Part shown: piece after piece, positions 8,986 to 18,974 of the stretch
Numbering within the stretch: the stretch's first letter is position 1
Layout of the letters: each line of letters opens with the position of its first letter
From: Albitalea sp966211955
GTDB taxonomy: Bacteria; Pseudomonadota; Gammaproteobacteria; Burkholderiales; Burkholderiaceae_C
DNA: 64,000 nt
Reading direction: 5' to 3'
Assembly (NCBI GenBank): GCA_966211955.1
Contig: CBIHOF010000002.1
Span: 124,001 to 188,000, forward strand
Notes under the pieces: model-generated
Databases searched by the model: none
The model's input: only the letters and a program-made list of their open reading frames with translations
Told to the model about the DNA's origin: nothing
Program-made: the position numbers and the translations under genes

Positions 8986-9207
8986 TGGTGCGTGACGGTG
9001 CCGGACGAAGAAGTTCAGGTCGCGGTCAGAGTTCATAAAGAGAAGCAAACCAACAATCTGCACGCTATCGATGCGTCGATGTGTTCCATCTCTGGGACTA
9101 ACCCTTCCCTCAGTCAAGGGGTGAAGCCGACGATCGGTCCGAGTGCGTCATCCGCACGCCGCAGCGCGTCCAGATAATTCGCCCACCAACAATTCCGGAG
9201 GGATTCC

Positions 9208-9783
9208 ATGCATCGCAAACTTCTGGCCGCCGCCGCGCTGGCCCTGCTTTCCGGCGCCGCCAGCGCCGCCAACGTGGCGCTGGGCAGCACCGTCACCCTC
9301 ACCGGCTCGAGCTTCGGCGACAGCGGCGGCTGGTGCTGCGGCTCCCTCGCGGCGGGCTCCACGGTCACCGATGGCACCTTCCTCGCCAATGGCGCGCAGT
9401 GGAACACCGACACGGTGTTCTGGACCGGCGGTGCACCCACCATCACGATGGAGCTGGCATCGGCCGCCGTCGTGTCGCACATCGACCTGCAAGCCGACAA
9501 CAACGACGACTACGGCGTCAGCTACCGCGACATCGGCGGCACCTGGCACAGCCTCACCACCATCTCGCCGCACCGTTCGTGGGGCCTGGACATGGGCGAT
9601 GCCACCTTCGGCGACATCACCGCCACCGCGTTCATGATCCAGGCCGTCGGCGGCGACGGCTTCTACTCGGTGTCGGAGTTCCAGGCCATCGGCACGCCCG
9701 TGCCCGAGCCCGAGACCTATGCACTCATGCTGATGGGCCTGGGTGTCGTGGGCTTCCTGGCCCGGCGCCGCAAAGCCGCCTGA
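9208..9783 (+). CDS. PEP-CTERM sorting-domain exported protein
   Basis: A 191-residue protein with a signal peptide ending near 'GAASA', a beta-rich middle resembling a discoidin-like fold ('HIDLQADNNDDYGVSYRD'), and a canonical C-terminal PEP-CTERM tail: 'PVPEPETYALMLMGLGVVG' followed by 'RRRKAA'. Such proteins are processed by exosortase/EpsH and are tied to exopolysaccharide or biofilm matrix. No exosortase gene lies in the window. GGAGGG eight bases before the ATG fixes the start, and a strong terminator follows. Cys residues in 'GGWCCGS' may bind a cofactor or form a disulfide. Confidence 0.92.
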   Translation: MHRKLLAAAALALLSGAASAANVALGSTVTLTGSSFGDSGGWCCGSLAAGSTVTDGTFLANGAQWNTDTVFWTGGAPTITMELASAAVVSHIDLQADNNDDYGVSYRDIGGTWHSLTTISPHRSWGLDMGDATFGDITATAFMIQAVGGDGFYSVSEFQAIGTPVPEPETYALMLMGLGVVGFLARRRKAA

Positions 9784-9803
9784 GCGTCACACGCTTGAGC
9801 AGG

Positions 9804-9834
9804 AACGGCCGCGCGATGCGGCCGTTTTCTTTTT
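9804..9834 (+). terminator. Rho-independent terminator after the PEP-CTERM gene
   Basis: A perfect 9-bp stem AACGGCCGC / GCGGCCGTT with a 5-base loop is followed by TTTTCTTTTT. It lies about 20 bases after the stop of the PEP-CTERM gene. Confidence 0.92.
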
Positions 9835-9867
9835 GGCCGCGCTGCTGCAGTCCTGCTGAATGGGTGA

Positions 9868-10902
9868 TCAGCGCGGCTGCGCCGTGAAGTGCCAACGGAT
9901 CGTCTGCCGATATACATCGCCCGGCATCAGCCAGCACGAGGGCTGCGGCCATTCCGGATGGTTGGGGCTGTCCGGCAGGAACTGCGGCTCAAGCGCGATG
10001 CCGGCGCAGGCTGGGTAGGTCGTGCCGTCGCGCGACGGGATGCCGCCGAGGTACTGGCCGGCGTACATCTGCACCGAGGGCAGCGTGGTGAAGAGCTCCA
10101 TCGCGAGACTGCCGTCGGTGGCACGCAGCTGCGCCGCGGGCTGGCCCATGCGCGCGCAGCCGGCATCGAGCAAGAAGGCGTGGTCGTAGCCGGCGCCGGG
10201 CTTTTGCTGCTCGTCGCGCATCCAGTCGTGGGCGAGGGTCTTGGGCTCGCGGAAATCGAAGCCGGTGCCTTGCACGGGCGCGAGCTCGCCGAGCGGGATC
10301 AGATCCCCGTCCACCGGCAGGAACTTCGCCGCCGGGATGCGCAGCACCTGCTGTCGAGCATCGCCGTGGATGGCATCGAGATTGAAGTAGGCGTGATTGG
10401 TGAGGCACACCGGCGTCGGCGCGCTGGTCCGGGCCTCGGCCTGCATCTCGATCACCAGACCGTCGAGCAGGCGGTAGGTGACGCTCACGTCGAGCTGCCC
10501 CGGGAAGCCTTGGTCGCCGTCGGGCGAGACGAGCGTGAACACCGCCTCGCGTTCGTCTTCTGATGCGATGGTCCATCGCAGCTTGTCGAAGCCACCCGGT
10601 CCACCATGCAATTGGTGCTTCGAACCAGCGTTCGGCGTGAGCTGGGTCACCTCATCGCCGCGGCGAATGCGCGCCTGTCCGATGCGGTTGGCGTAGCGCC
10701 CGATGGTCGCGCCGAGGAAGGCGCCGACGGCCTGCGGCTCACGCGTCGACGCGCGGCCGAGCAGCACTTCACGCGACTCGCCGCCCGGCATCGGCACCTT
10801 GCAGCTGAGCCAGGTCGCGCCCAGATCCATCAAGCTGAGGGCCAGTCCACTCGGGTGACGCAGCGTCAGCACGGCGGGCGATTCGGTGGTGTCGAGGGGC
10901 AT
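9868..10902 (-). CDS. galM: Aldose 1-epimerase (mutarotase)
   Basis: A 344-residue galactose mutarotase-like protein that interconverts alpha and beta anomers of aldoses. Seen motifs: 'GATIGRYANRI' near residue 65, 'LHGGPGGFDK', the catalytic histidine in 'LTNHAYFNL', 'YDHAFLL' and the catalytic glutamate in 'ALEPQFLPDSPNHPEW'. Length matches the family. The ATG at 10902 is preferred; an upstream in-frame start at 10962 adds a low-complexity segment. No sugar operon surrounds it. Confidence 0.93.
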   Translation of the reverse strand: MPLDTTESPAVLTLRHPSGLALSLMDLGATWLSCKVPMPGGESREVLLGRASTREPQAVGAFLGATIGRYANRIGQARIRRGDEVTQLTPNAGSKHQLHGGPGGFDKLRWTIASEDEREAVFTLVSPDGDQGFPGQLDVSVTYRLLDGLVIEMQAEARTSAPTPVCLTNHAYFNLDAIHGDARQQVLRIPAAKFLPVDGDLIPLGELAPVQGTGFDFREPKTLAHDWMRDEQQKPGAGYDHAFLLDAGCARMGQPAAQLRATDGSLAMELFTTLPSVQMYAGQYLGGIPSRDGTTYPACAGIALEPQFLPDSPNHPEWPQPSCWLMPGDVYRQTIRWHFTAQPR

Positions 10903-11090
10903 GGGAATCAGGGGTGGGTCGTGCGGATGTCGAAGGCGAGGACTCGCCGCGACGCGCGACACGCAAGCCCTCGGGCACGAAGTAGAACACGCAGGTGCGG
11001 CCGCCCCAAGCCTGCCTGGAGCGGCCGCGTTCGCACCGCGGTCACCGCGCGCGCTTCGACGCGCCAGCTCGCCGGGTCAATTTCGCCGCG

Positions 11091-11456
11091 TCAGTTGCGG
11101 CTCGGATCGTTCGGGGCCCGGTCCATTCCGTTCGGCACGCCGTCATGGTCGCGGTCATGCCGTGCCCAGGCGCCGCGCTGCAGGTGCCAGCGCCCGTTGT
11201 GTTCGACCCAGGTCGGCTGCGAGTAGGCATAGCCCGCGCGTTCGCGGACGTAGGTGCCCGGCACCCACACGTGGTGGCCATGGCGCCAGTCCCAGTAGCC
11301 CGGCACCCATTGGTAGCCCACGCGCGGCGGCGGCGTCGGCTCGACGCGCACGGCGGGAGGCGCCTGCTGCACCCACACGGTGGTCGCGGCGCCTGCAGGA
11401 ATCGCGGTGAGCGATGCGGCTGCGATGCAGGTGGCGATGAGTGTTGTCTTCAGCAT
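11091..11456 (-). CDS. Exported YXWGXW-repeat protein
   Basis: 121 residues with a signal peptide ('LIATCIAAASLTAIPAGA'). The mature part has a proline stretch ('EPTPPPRVG') then aromatic repeats of the YXWGXW type (PF12779): 'YQWVPGYWDW', 'HHVWVPGTYV' and 'HNGRWHLQRG'. The C-terminus 'DRDHDGVPNGMDRAPNDP' looks like a thrombospondin type 3 calcium loop. Proteins of this sort are probably periplasmic or outer-membrane associated; function unknown. AGGAG six bases ahead of the ATG fixes the start, and an earlier ATG at 11474 overlaps it. Confidence 0.85.
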   Translation of the reverse strand: MLKTTLIATCIAAASLTAIPAGAATTVWVQQAPPAVRVEPTPPPRVGYQWVPGYWDWRHGHHVWVPGTYVRERAGYAYSQPTWVEHNGRWHLQRGAWARHDRDHDGVPNGMDRAPNDPSRN

Positions 11457-11695
11457 GTCGATACTCCTGTCCATCTAGGAAGCTTCGTTGTACCGCCGAG
11501 CTGTGGCCGCACGGGCGAGACAAGATCGGCTGCGGCCGTAGGAGAAGGCCGACTTCACGTTCGAGCAACACAGGCTGAGGGTGGGCGATGTGCCGGCGAG
11601 CGCCCACCGCTGCAGGCGCGGGGCCGTCCCGCCACCTGCGGCGGCTCGCGAACCTTGTCAGCCGCTGGATGCAGCCGCAGTCGCCGGCGGGGCGA

Positions 11696-11947
11696 TCAGT
11701 CGTTCGCGTCGTCGGCCGCGAGGAACTTCACCAGCCCCTTGTCGGTGAGCTGCACCCGCAGGTGCAGCCCCTCGTGCAGCGCGGAGATGCTCACCGCGCT
11801 GCGGTGGTCGATGAAGCACAGCATGCCGTCGCTGTCCACGCAGCGCGCGGCGCCGAGCTCCTCATCCACCGAGGTGATCACCACGTCCGCGGTGCGCAAT
11901 ACCGGCTTGTGAACCAGCCGGCCGATGTCCAGTAGCGGCACGCTCAT
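11696..11947 (-). CDS. Hypothetical 83-residue protein
   Basis: A small acidic protein without signal peptide or obvious motif; it contains 'VITSVDEELGAARCVDSDGMLCFIDHRSAVSIS' style beta strands and ends 'AADDAND'. The ATG lies three bases after the stop of the Ser/Gly-rich gene upstream, with purine-rich AAGAAGAAG as the only ribosome-site candidate, so it is probably co-translated with it. I do not recognise the family. Confidence 0.6.
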   Translation of the reverse strand: MSVPLLDIGRLVHKPVLRTADVVITSVDEELGAARCVDSDGMLCFIDHRSAVSISALHEGLHLRVQLTDKGLVKFLAADDAND

Positions 11948-11950
11948 GCG

Positions 11951-12190
11951 CTACTTCTTCTTGCCGCTGCTGTTGTTGCCGCCGCTCTTGCCGGTGTTGC
12001 TGGCGGTGTTGTTGCCGCTGTCGATGCTGCCGGACGAGGACTGCTTGCCGGAATCCTTGGCCGAAGCCGAGCCGCTGGAACCCGAACCCGAGTCCGAGGA
12101 CCCCGACGAGCCCTTGCCGGACTTGCTGCCTTCGGCCGCACGCTGGCCGCCACGGTCTGCCTTTGTCGCTTGCTGTCCTGATTTCGCCAT
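11951..12190 (-). CDS. Ser/Gly-rich low-complexity basic protein
   Basis: 79 residues starting 'MAKSGQQATKADRGGQRAAEGSKSG' and followed by an almost pure Ser/Gly/Asn/Asp segment ('SSDSGSGSSGSASAKDSG'), ending in KKK. Predicted to be disordered, with no signal peptide. AAGGAG five bases before the ATG at 12190 makes this start firm; longer readings run antisense into the dehydrogenase leader. Role unknown; a nucleic-acid-associated or stress-related disordered protein is possible. It is the first gene of a two-gene unit. Confidence 0.65.
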   Translation of the reverse strand: MAKSGQQATKADRGGQRAAEGSKSGKGSSGSSDSGSGSSGSASAKDSGKQSSSGSIDSGNNTASNTGKSGGNNSSGKKK

Positions 12191-12384
12191 CACAACTCCT
12201 TGGGTCGAGCGCATTGCTCCAGCCAAGTTCGGCAAGCCACATGCCCGGGCCTGCCTGCCGCGGCCCTTGCACGCGAGGCGCACCGAAGCGTCCGTCAGGT
12301 GACAGCGCTCGGCAGCCGAGCCGCAGCACAATCGGCCGATCCTTGCACCAACGCAACTCCTACGCCGCGCCACCGGAGGCCCCC

Positions 12385-13731
<1,347 letters not shown>

Positions 13732-13846
13732 TCGGTCGTTTCGTCGGGCGGATGAAGGTGTCCGAAAACGGCTGGCGGGGCTGATGCGCGCGGCGTAGCC
13801 TTGGGGCGTCACGCTCATGTCGAGCGAACACCTCCAGGAATTTGCC

Positions 13847-14284
13847 ATGGCATCCATCCGCCGCGAAGTCACCATCGATGCGTCTGCCGACACGGCGTGG
13901 GACGCGCTCGCCGACATCGGCGCCTTGCACACGCGGCTCGTGCCCGGCTTCGTCACGGACTGCCGGCTTGAAGGCGAGGGCGAGGCTCGCGTCGTCACCT
14001 TCGCCAACGGCGTCGTCGCGCGCGAGCTCATCGTCGACGTGAATCCGCAGGAGCGCCGCGTCGCGTGGTCAGCGGTGGGCGGCCGGCTCACGCATCACAA
14101 CGCGTCGGCGCAGGTGCTGGGGCATGGCGAGATGCAGTGCCGCATCGTATGGATCGCCGACCTGCTTCCGCATGAGATGGCGCCGGCCATCGCCGGGATG
14201 ATCGAGCAGGGGTTGGCGGCGATGAAACGGGCGCTGGGCGGGGCGGGTCCTTCGACAAGCTCAGTCCGAACGGAGATGGGGTGA
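13847..14284 (+). CDS. SRPBCC (START-like) family protein
   Basis: A 145-residue polyketide cyclase/START-like protein with a hydrophobic ligand pocket fold: 'IRREVTIDASADTAWDALADIG' at the N-terminus, 'GFVTDCRLEGEGEARVVTF' and a long C-terminal helix 'MAPAIAGMIEQGLAAMKRAL'. Ligand unknown. AGGAA before ATG 13847 favours this start over one 30 bases upstream. The last ~12 residues (GPSTSSVRTEMG) are encoded by a dispersed repeat, so the original stop was probably further upstream and the tail is acquired. Confidence 0.85.
   Translation: MASIRREVTIDASADTAWDALADIGALHTRLVPGFVTDCRLEGEGEARVVTFANGVVARELIVDVNPQERRVAWSAVGGRLTHHNASAQVLGHGEMQCRIVWIADLLPHEMAPAIAGMIEQGLAAMKRALGGAGPSTSSVRTEMG
14246..14275. 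repeat. REP-like dispersed repeat ('SVRTELVEG' / 'FGLSLSK' type)
   Basis: The stretch CCTTCGACAAGCTCAGTCCG and the following AACGG is a well-known scattered intergenic repeat of proteobacteria. Read on the minus strand it gives the recurrent spurious peptides SVRTELVEG and PFGLSLSK. Here it overlaps the 3' end of the SRPBCC gene. Only one copy was noticed in the window. Confidence 0.75.
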
Positions 14285-14467
14285 TCGCGCGGAGGCGGCG
14301 AACGCCTGCGTCGAAGTCCTCGTCCCAGACCCCGGCGCCACTTATCACCCTGTCGTTGCCAAGGACAGCCTCTTGCGGCGAAGGTGCGCCGCTCGGCGCA
14401 CTGAATGTTTCGTCCCTGTGCGGCACAAAGCTTGCGACGGTGCGCCACCGTTCATGAAAGGTGGCTG

Positions 14468-15520
14468 ATGAAGAAAGGCAATCTCCCTCTCCTGGCGACC
14501 GCGCTCTGTGCGCTGGCGCTCGGCCTGTTCGCTGCCGGTGCCAATGCGTCGCCGAAGTGCCTCACCGAATGCACGCCGCGCATCGGCATCGTCTCGGCCT
14601 TCGGGCAGGAGGCGGACATCCTGGTCGCGCAGACCACCGACAAGCGCGAGCACGTCATCAACGGCAACCGCTTCACCACGGGCCGCCTGCGTGGCAACCG
14701 CGTGGTCATCGTGCTGAGCGGCGTGAGCATGATCAACTCGACCATGGTCACGCAGCTGATGCTCGACCACTTTCGCGTCGAGCGGCTGCTCATGAGCGGC
14801 ATCGCCGGCGGCGTGAACCCGGCGCACCACGTGGGCGACGTCACGATCCCCGACCGATGGGCCATGCCGATGGAGGTGTACTGGAGCCACGATGCCAGCG
14901 TGCCCGCGCCTTGCGGCAAGGCTGGTGACGTGAGCTGCCTCGGCCTGAACCTCGCGGCGCCCAACGGCCAGGCGCTACCGCCCTTCAACCTGCCCAACGC
15001 GCCCACCGGCCTCTTCATGCGCGAGAACTTCGTGATGACGTCGGCCCATGCGCCGGCGGGCGAATACCGCTTCGACTACGAGGTGGACCCGGCCATGCTC
15101 GCGGTGGCGCGCGGCATCCACCCCGAGCTGCAGCGCTGCGGGCCGAAGGCCACGCCGCAGCCCAACGGCGAGCCCGACCCCAAGCTGTGCGTGCACACGC
15201 AGCCGCAGCTGGTCATCGGTGGGCGCGGCGTGTCGGGCACGGCCTTCCTGGCCAACCCGGACTACCGCCGCTACCTCTTCGACACGCTGCAGGCTCAGAC
15301 CTTCGAGATGGAGACCGCGGCGCTGGCCCATGTGGCCTATGCCAACCATGTGCCATACCTCGCCTTCCGGAGCCTGAGCGATCTCGCGGGCGCGGAGGAA
15401 TTCAATGCCGACGTCGGTGCGCTCTTCGCGAGTGGCCTGGCAGAGACCAATGCATCCGCGGTCACGCTGGCATTCCTCGATGCGTGGGCGAAGCAGCCGC
15501 GCCAAGGTGGAGCGAAATGA
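14468..15520 (+). CDS. Exported MTA/SAH nucleosidase-like phosphorylase-fold protein
   Basis: A 350-residue protein with a signal peptide ('LLATALCALALGLFAAGANA') followed by a PNP_UDP_1 (nucleosidase/phosphorylase) fold. Visible landmarks are 'PRIGIVSAFGQEADIL', the glycine loop 'LLMSGIAGGVNP', the substrate-binding glutamate in 'FEMETAALAHVAY' and the catalytic aspartate in 'RSLSDLAG'. Cytosolic MTAN enzymes are about 230 residues; this one is longer, exported and has four or more cysteines ('CLTECTPR', 'CGKAGDVSC'), which fits the oxidising periplasm. It overlaps the next gene by ATGA, so the products probably work together on extracellular nucleosides. Exact substrate unknown. Confidence 0.85.
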   Translation: MKKGNLPLLATALCALALGLFAAGANASPKCLTECTPRIGIVSAFGQEADILVAQTTDKREHVINGNRFTTGRLRGNRVVIVLSGVSMINSTMVTQLMLDHFRVERLLMSGIAGGVNPAHHVGDVTIPDRWAMPMEVYWSHDASVPAPCGKAGDVSCLGLNLAAPNGQALPPFNLPNAPTGLFMRENFVMTSAHAPAGEYRFDYEVDPAMLAVARGIHPELQRCGPKATPQPNGEPDPKLCVHTQPQLVIGGRGVSGTAFLANPDYRRYLFDTLQAQTFEMETAALAHVAYANHVPYLAFRSLSDLAGAEEFNADVGALFASGLAETNASAVTLAFLDAWAKQPRQGGAK

Positions 15521-16587
15521 TGAATGTGTCCTCCTTCAAGCACTCGCTCGGCGCGCGATTGCTGACGACCCTGGTCGTGCTGTGCACGTGGTTGGCCGGG
15601 AATGCATCGGCGCAAACCGCACAGGCCGCGCCTCGCCCGCTCAAGGTCCTCGTCATCACCATGTTCGAACCCGAGGCCACGCCGTGGATCGAGCCGCTGC
15701 ACCTCACCGAGAAGATCGCGGTGCCCGGCCTCTTGCCCGACAGCCCCGACCTGCGCTGCAACAGCGACGACGTGTGCCTGCTCACCGCGGGCATGGGCCA
15801 CGCCAACGCCGCCGCATCGACGCTCGCCGTCACGTTGGACCCGCGCTTCGACCTCACGCACACCTGGTTCCTCATCGCCGGCATCGCGGGCATCGACCCG
15901 GCACAAGGCACCATCGGCTCGGCCGCGTGGGCACGCTACCTCGTGGACGTGGGCATCGCGCATGAGATCGATGCGCGCGAGATGCCGCGTGACTGGAAGA
16001 CGGGCTACTTCGGCATCATGACCCGCGGGCCCGGCGAGAAGCCGAAGTTCGACTATCACACCGAGGCCTTCCAGCTCGACGAGGCGCTGCTGCAGAAGGC
16101 GATTGCGTTGAGCCGCAACGCGGTGCTCGAGGACAACGACAAGGCGCGCGCCTATCGCGCGCGCTACAAGCGTGCGCCGGCCAACCAGCCACCGGCTGTC
16201 ATCCAGTGCGACACGCTGGGCGGCGACACCTGGTGGCACGGCCACCTGCTCGGCCAGCATGCGCGCGACTGGACCCGTTTGCTCACCGGCGGCCGCGGCA
16301 CCTACTGCACCACGCAGCAGGAAGACAATGCGACCTACAACGCGCTCGCGCGTGCGGCCAGCGCCGGGCGCATCGACATCAAGCGCCTGGCCGTGCTTCG
16401 CACCGGATCGAACTTCGACCGCCCAGCGCCGGGGCAGACCGCACATGCATCGCTCATCGCGTCGACAACGGGTGCATCGGGCGGCTTCATGCCGGCGACG
16501 CACAACCTGTACAAGGTCGGCGGCTTGCTGGTGGAAGACATCGTGCGGAACTGGCCGCAGTGGCGCGAGGGCGTGCCGGCGCCTTGA
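15517..16587 (+). CDS. NUP family purine nucleoside permease-like protein, exported
   Basis: A 356-residue protein of the PF06516 NUP family, named after a yeast purine nucleoside permease but sharing the phosphorylase-like fold. A signal peptide ends near 'NASA'. Core motifs: 'PLKVLVITMFEPEA', 'CLLTAGMGHANAAAS', 'WFLIAGIAGIDP', 'CDTLGGDTWWHG', 'CTTQQEDNATYNAL' and 'RTGSNFDRP'. No membrane helix other than the signal is apparent, so a periplasmic nucleoside-binding or cleaving protein is more likely than a channel. ATG at 15517 overlaps the stop of the upstream nucleosidase gene (ATGA). Confidence 0.87.
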   Translation: MMNVSSFKHSLGARLLTTLVVLCTWLAGNASAQTAQAAPRPLKVLVITMFEPEATPWIEPLHLTEKIAVPGLLPDSPDLRCNSDDVCLLTAGMGHANAAASTLAVTLDPRFDLTHTWFLIAGIAGIDPAQGTIGSAAWARYLVDVGIAHEIDAREMPRDWKTGYFGIMTRGPGEKPKFDYHTEAFQLDEALLQKAIALSRNAVLEDNDKARAYRARYKRAPANQPPAVIQCDTLGGDTWWHGHLLGQHARDWTRLLTGGRGTYCTTQQEDNATYNALARAASAGRIDIKRLAVLRTGSNFDRPAPGQTAHASLIASTTGASGGFMPATHNLYKVGGLLVEDIVRNWPQWREGVPAP

Positions 16588-16630
16588 GATTGGCGGGGCT
16601 TCACCGCTTGACGATCCACGTTCAACCACC

Positions 16631-16683
16631 GAGGACACAGAGAACACACAGGCATTCTTCTCCTCCGTGTTCTCTGTGTCCTC
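16631..16683. repeat. Perfect 17-bp inverted repeat (GAGGACACAGAGAACAC)
   Basis: Arms at 16631-16647 and 16667-16683 are exact reverse complements, with a 19-base spacer and imperfect extension on both sides. There is no T-tract, so it is not a classical terminator. Sequences reading 'CTCTGTGTCCTCTGTG' recur between genes in many bacteria, so this is probably a dispersed palindromic element. It separates the NUP gene from the TonB receptor gene. Confidence 0.8.
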
Positions 16684-16757
16684 TGTGATTCAAAGAGTCT
16701 GTGTATTGGCATGCCAGTTGCAAACGGTGCCCAGCATCGAAGCTCCTGGATGCACCC

Positions 16758-18974
16758 ATGTCCCCACATCACCTGGCGCGCGGGCGCTTGCCCGCGATGC
16801 TCGCGACGGCCTTCGCCTTCGCATCGCACGCGGCCTTCGCACAAGACGCCAAGCCCAGCGTGCTTGCGCCGGTCACCGTCACCGCGGAGCGTCGCGCGGA
16901 GAACATCAAGGACGTACCGATCGCCGTCAGCACGCTCGGCGGCGAAGCGCTGGACGTTCTCAACTCCGGGGGCGAGGATGTCCGCTTCCTTTCCGGCCGC
17001 GTACCCAGCCTGAACATCGAGTCGTCCTTCGGCCGTGCATTTCCGCGTTTCTACATCCGTGGCTACGGGAACACCGACTTCCGCCTCAATGCCTCGCAAC
17101 CCGTCTCGCTGATCGTCGACGACGTGGTGCAGGAGAACCCGATCCTCAAGGGCTTTCCGATCTTCGACACCGAGAAGGTCGAAGTGCTCGCCGGCCCGCA
17201 AGGCACGCTCTTCGGGCGCAACACGCCCGCCGGCGTGGTGAAGTTCGATTCGGTGGCGCCGGGCCGCAAGGCCGGTGGCTACTTCAACGGCAGCGTGGGC
17301 AGCTTCAACAGCGTCAACCTCGAAGGTGCGTACACGATGCCCTTGAGCGAGCAGTGGTCGTCGCGCGTGTCCGTGCAGTCGCAACACCGCGGCGACTGGG
17401 TGAAGAACACCTTCGCCGCCGGCCCCACGCAAGACCTGGAAGGCTACGGCGACAACGCGCTTCGTGCGCAGTTCCTCTACCAGCCCAGCCGCGATTTTCA
17501 AGCGCTCGTCAACGTGCATGCACGTGATCTCGACGGCAGCGCGCGGCTGTTCCGCGCGAACATCATCAAGCCCGGCACGAACGGGTTCGTCGATGGCTTC
17601 GACCCGAAGACCATCTCCATCGACGGCAAGAACGAGCAGCACGTGAACACGGGCGGCACGAGCCTGCGCCTGAAGTGGGCGCTGGACGGCGTGACGCTGC
17701 ACGCCATCACCGGCTATGAAAGCGTGCACTCCTTCAGCCGCGGCGACATCGACGGCGGCTACGGTGCCGTCTTTGCGCCGCCATCGGGGCCGGGTGTCAT
17801 CCCCTTCCCGTCCGAGACGGCCGATGCGATGCGTGGCCACGGCCAGTTGACGCAGGAGTTCCGCGCCGAGTCCACCGCGCCCGGCCCGCTCAAGTGGCAA
17901 GGCGGCGTCTACGCCTTCAGCGAGCGCTATCACATCGACAGCAGCAGCTACGACTCGCTGGGCGGCGGTGCGAAGACAGGGCTCACCACCACGCAGCAGA
18001 AGAACAATGCCTGGGCGGTGTTCGGTTCGCTCAACTACGACGTGAGTCCGCAGCTCAAGGTGCGCGGCGGCCTGCGCTATACGCACGACAAGAAGGAGCT
18101 CGCGACCGACCCGGACGCATCGCTCGTCACGACCAACGGCCTGGCCACCAGCACCAGTGATTCCAAGGTCAGCTGGGACCTGAGCGGCACCTACGCCGTG
18201 ACGCCGGACGCCAACCTGTATGCCCGCATCGCGACGGGCTTCCGCGGATCGAGCATCCAGCCCGCCTCAGCCTTTGGCGCGATGTCATCGGCCGGGCCCG
18301 AGACCACCACGTCCTACGAGATCGGCGCCAAGGCCGACGTGTTCGATCGCCGTGCCCGCGTGTCCTTCAGCCTCTTCCACTACGACGTGCGCGACCAGCA
18401 GCTCACGGCGGTGGGCGGCACGAGCAACGCGACGCGCTTGCTCAACGCGAAGAAGTCCATGGGCCAGGGCCTGGAAGGCACCGTCGAGGCTTACCTCGCC
18501 GAGAACCTGCTCGTGACGGTGAACGGCAGCTACAACCTCACGAAGATCAAGGACCCGGGCCTCGCGGTGGGCGTGTGCGCGGCTTGCACGGTGCTCGACC
18601 CGATGAACGCCGCGGGCCAGGCCATCATCGACGGCAACCCGCTGCCCAACGCGCCGCGCTGGATCGGCAACGTGACGCTGCGCTATGGCGTTCCCGCGGC
18701 CAGCGGCGGCGAGTACTTCGTCTTCACCGACTGGTCGTACCGCAGCCGCGTCAACTTCTTCCTCTACGAATCGACCGAGTTCACCGGCCGCGCGCTGCTC
18801 ACCGGCGGCCTGCGCGCGGGCTATTCGTGGGCCAACGGCAAGTACGAGGCGGCGCTCTTCGGGCGCAACATCACCAACCAGATCCGCATCACCGGCGGCA
18901 TCGACTTCAACAACCTCACGGGCTTCATCAACGAGCCGCGCATGTGGGGCGCGCAGTTCAAGGCGATGTTCTGA
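16758..18974 (+). CDS. TonB-dependent outer-membrane receptor
   Basis: A 738-residue receptor. Signal peptide ends near 'AAFAQ'; a TonB-box-like segment 'LAPVTVTAERR' follows. The plug domain shows 'IKDVPIAVSTLGGEAL', 'FYIRGYGNTDFR', 'VSLIVDDVVQ' and 'VEVLAGPQGTLFGRNTPAGVV'. The rest is a 22-strand-type barrel rich in alternating aromatic patterns ending 'GAQFKAMF' with the usual terminal Phe. Such receptors import siderophores, vitamins, sugars or other nutrients with TonB energy. Because it follows two nucleoside-processing genes on the same strand, uptake of nucleosides or related compounds is a reasonable inference, not proven. Confidence 0.92.
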   Translation: MSPHHLARGRLPAMLATAFAFASHAAFAQDAKPSVLAPVTVTAERRAENIKDVPIAVSTLGGEALDVLNSGGEDVRFLSGRVPSLNIESSFGRAFPRFYIRGYGNTDFRLNASQPVSLIVDDVVQENPILKGFPIFDTEKVEVLAGPQGTLFGRNTPAGVVKFDSVAPGRKAGGYFNGSVGSFNSVNLEGAYTMPLSEQWSSRVSVQSQHRGDWVKNTFAAGPTQDLEGYGDNALRAQFLYQPSRDFQALVNVHARDLDGSARLFRANIIKPGTNGFVDGFDPKTISIDGKNEQHVNTGGTSLRLKWALDGVTLHAITGYESVHSFSRGDIDGGYGAVFAPPSGPGVIPFPSETADAMRGHGQLTQEFRAESTAPGPLKWQGGVYAFSERYHIDSSSYDSLGGGAKTGLTTTQQKNNAWAVFGSLNYDVSPQLKVRGGLRYTHDKKELATDPDASLVTTNGLATSTSDSKVSWDLSGTYAVTPDANLYARIATGFRGSSIQPASAFGAMSSAGPETTTSYEIGAKADVFDRRARVSFSLFHYDVRDQQLTAVGGTSNATRLLNAKKSMGQGLEGTVEAYLAENLLVTVNGSYNLTKIKDPGLAVGVCAACTVLDPMNAAGQAIIDGNPLPNAPRWIGNVTLRYGVPAASGGEYFVFTDWSYRSRVNFFLYESTEFTGRALLTGGLRAGYSWANGKYEAALFGRNITNQIRITGGIDFNNLTGFINEPRMWGAQFKAMF

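Noticed and set aside
14246..14275. Possible coding of 'SVRTELVEG' or 'FGLSLSK' peptides
   Set aside because: These are the well-known spurious translations of a dispersed repeat, not protein motifs.
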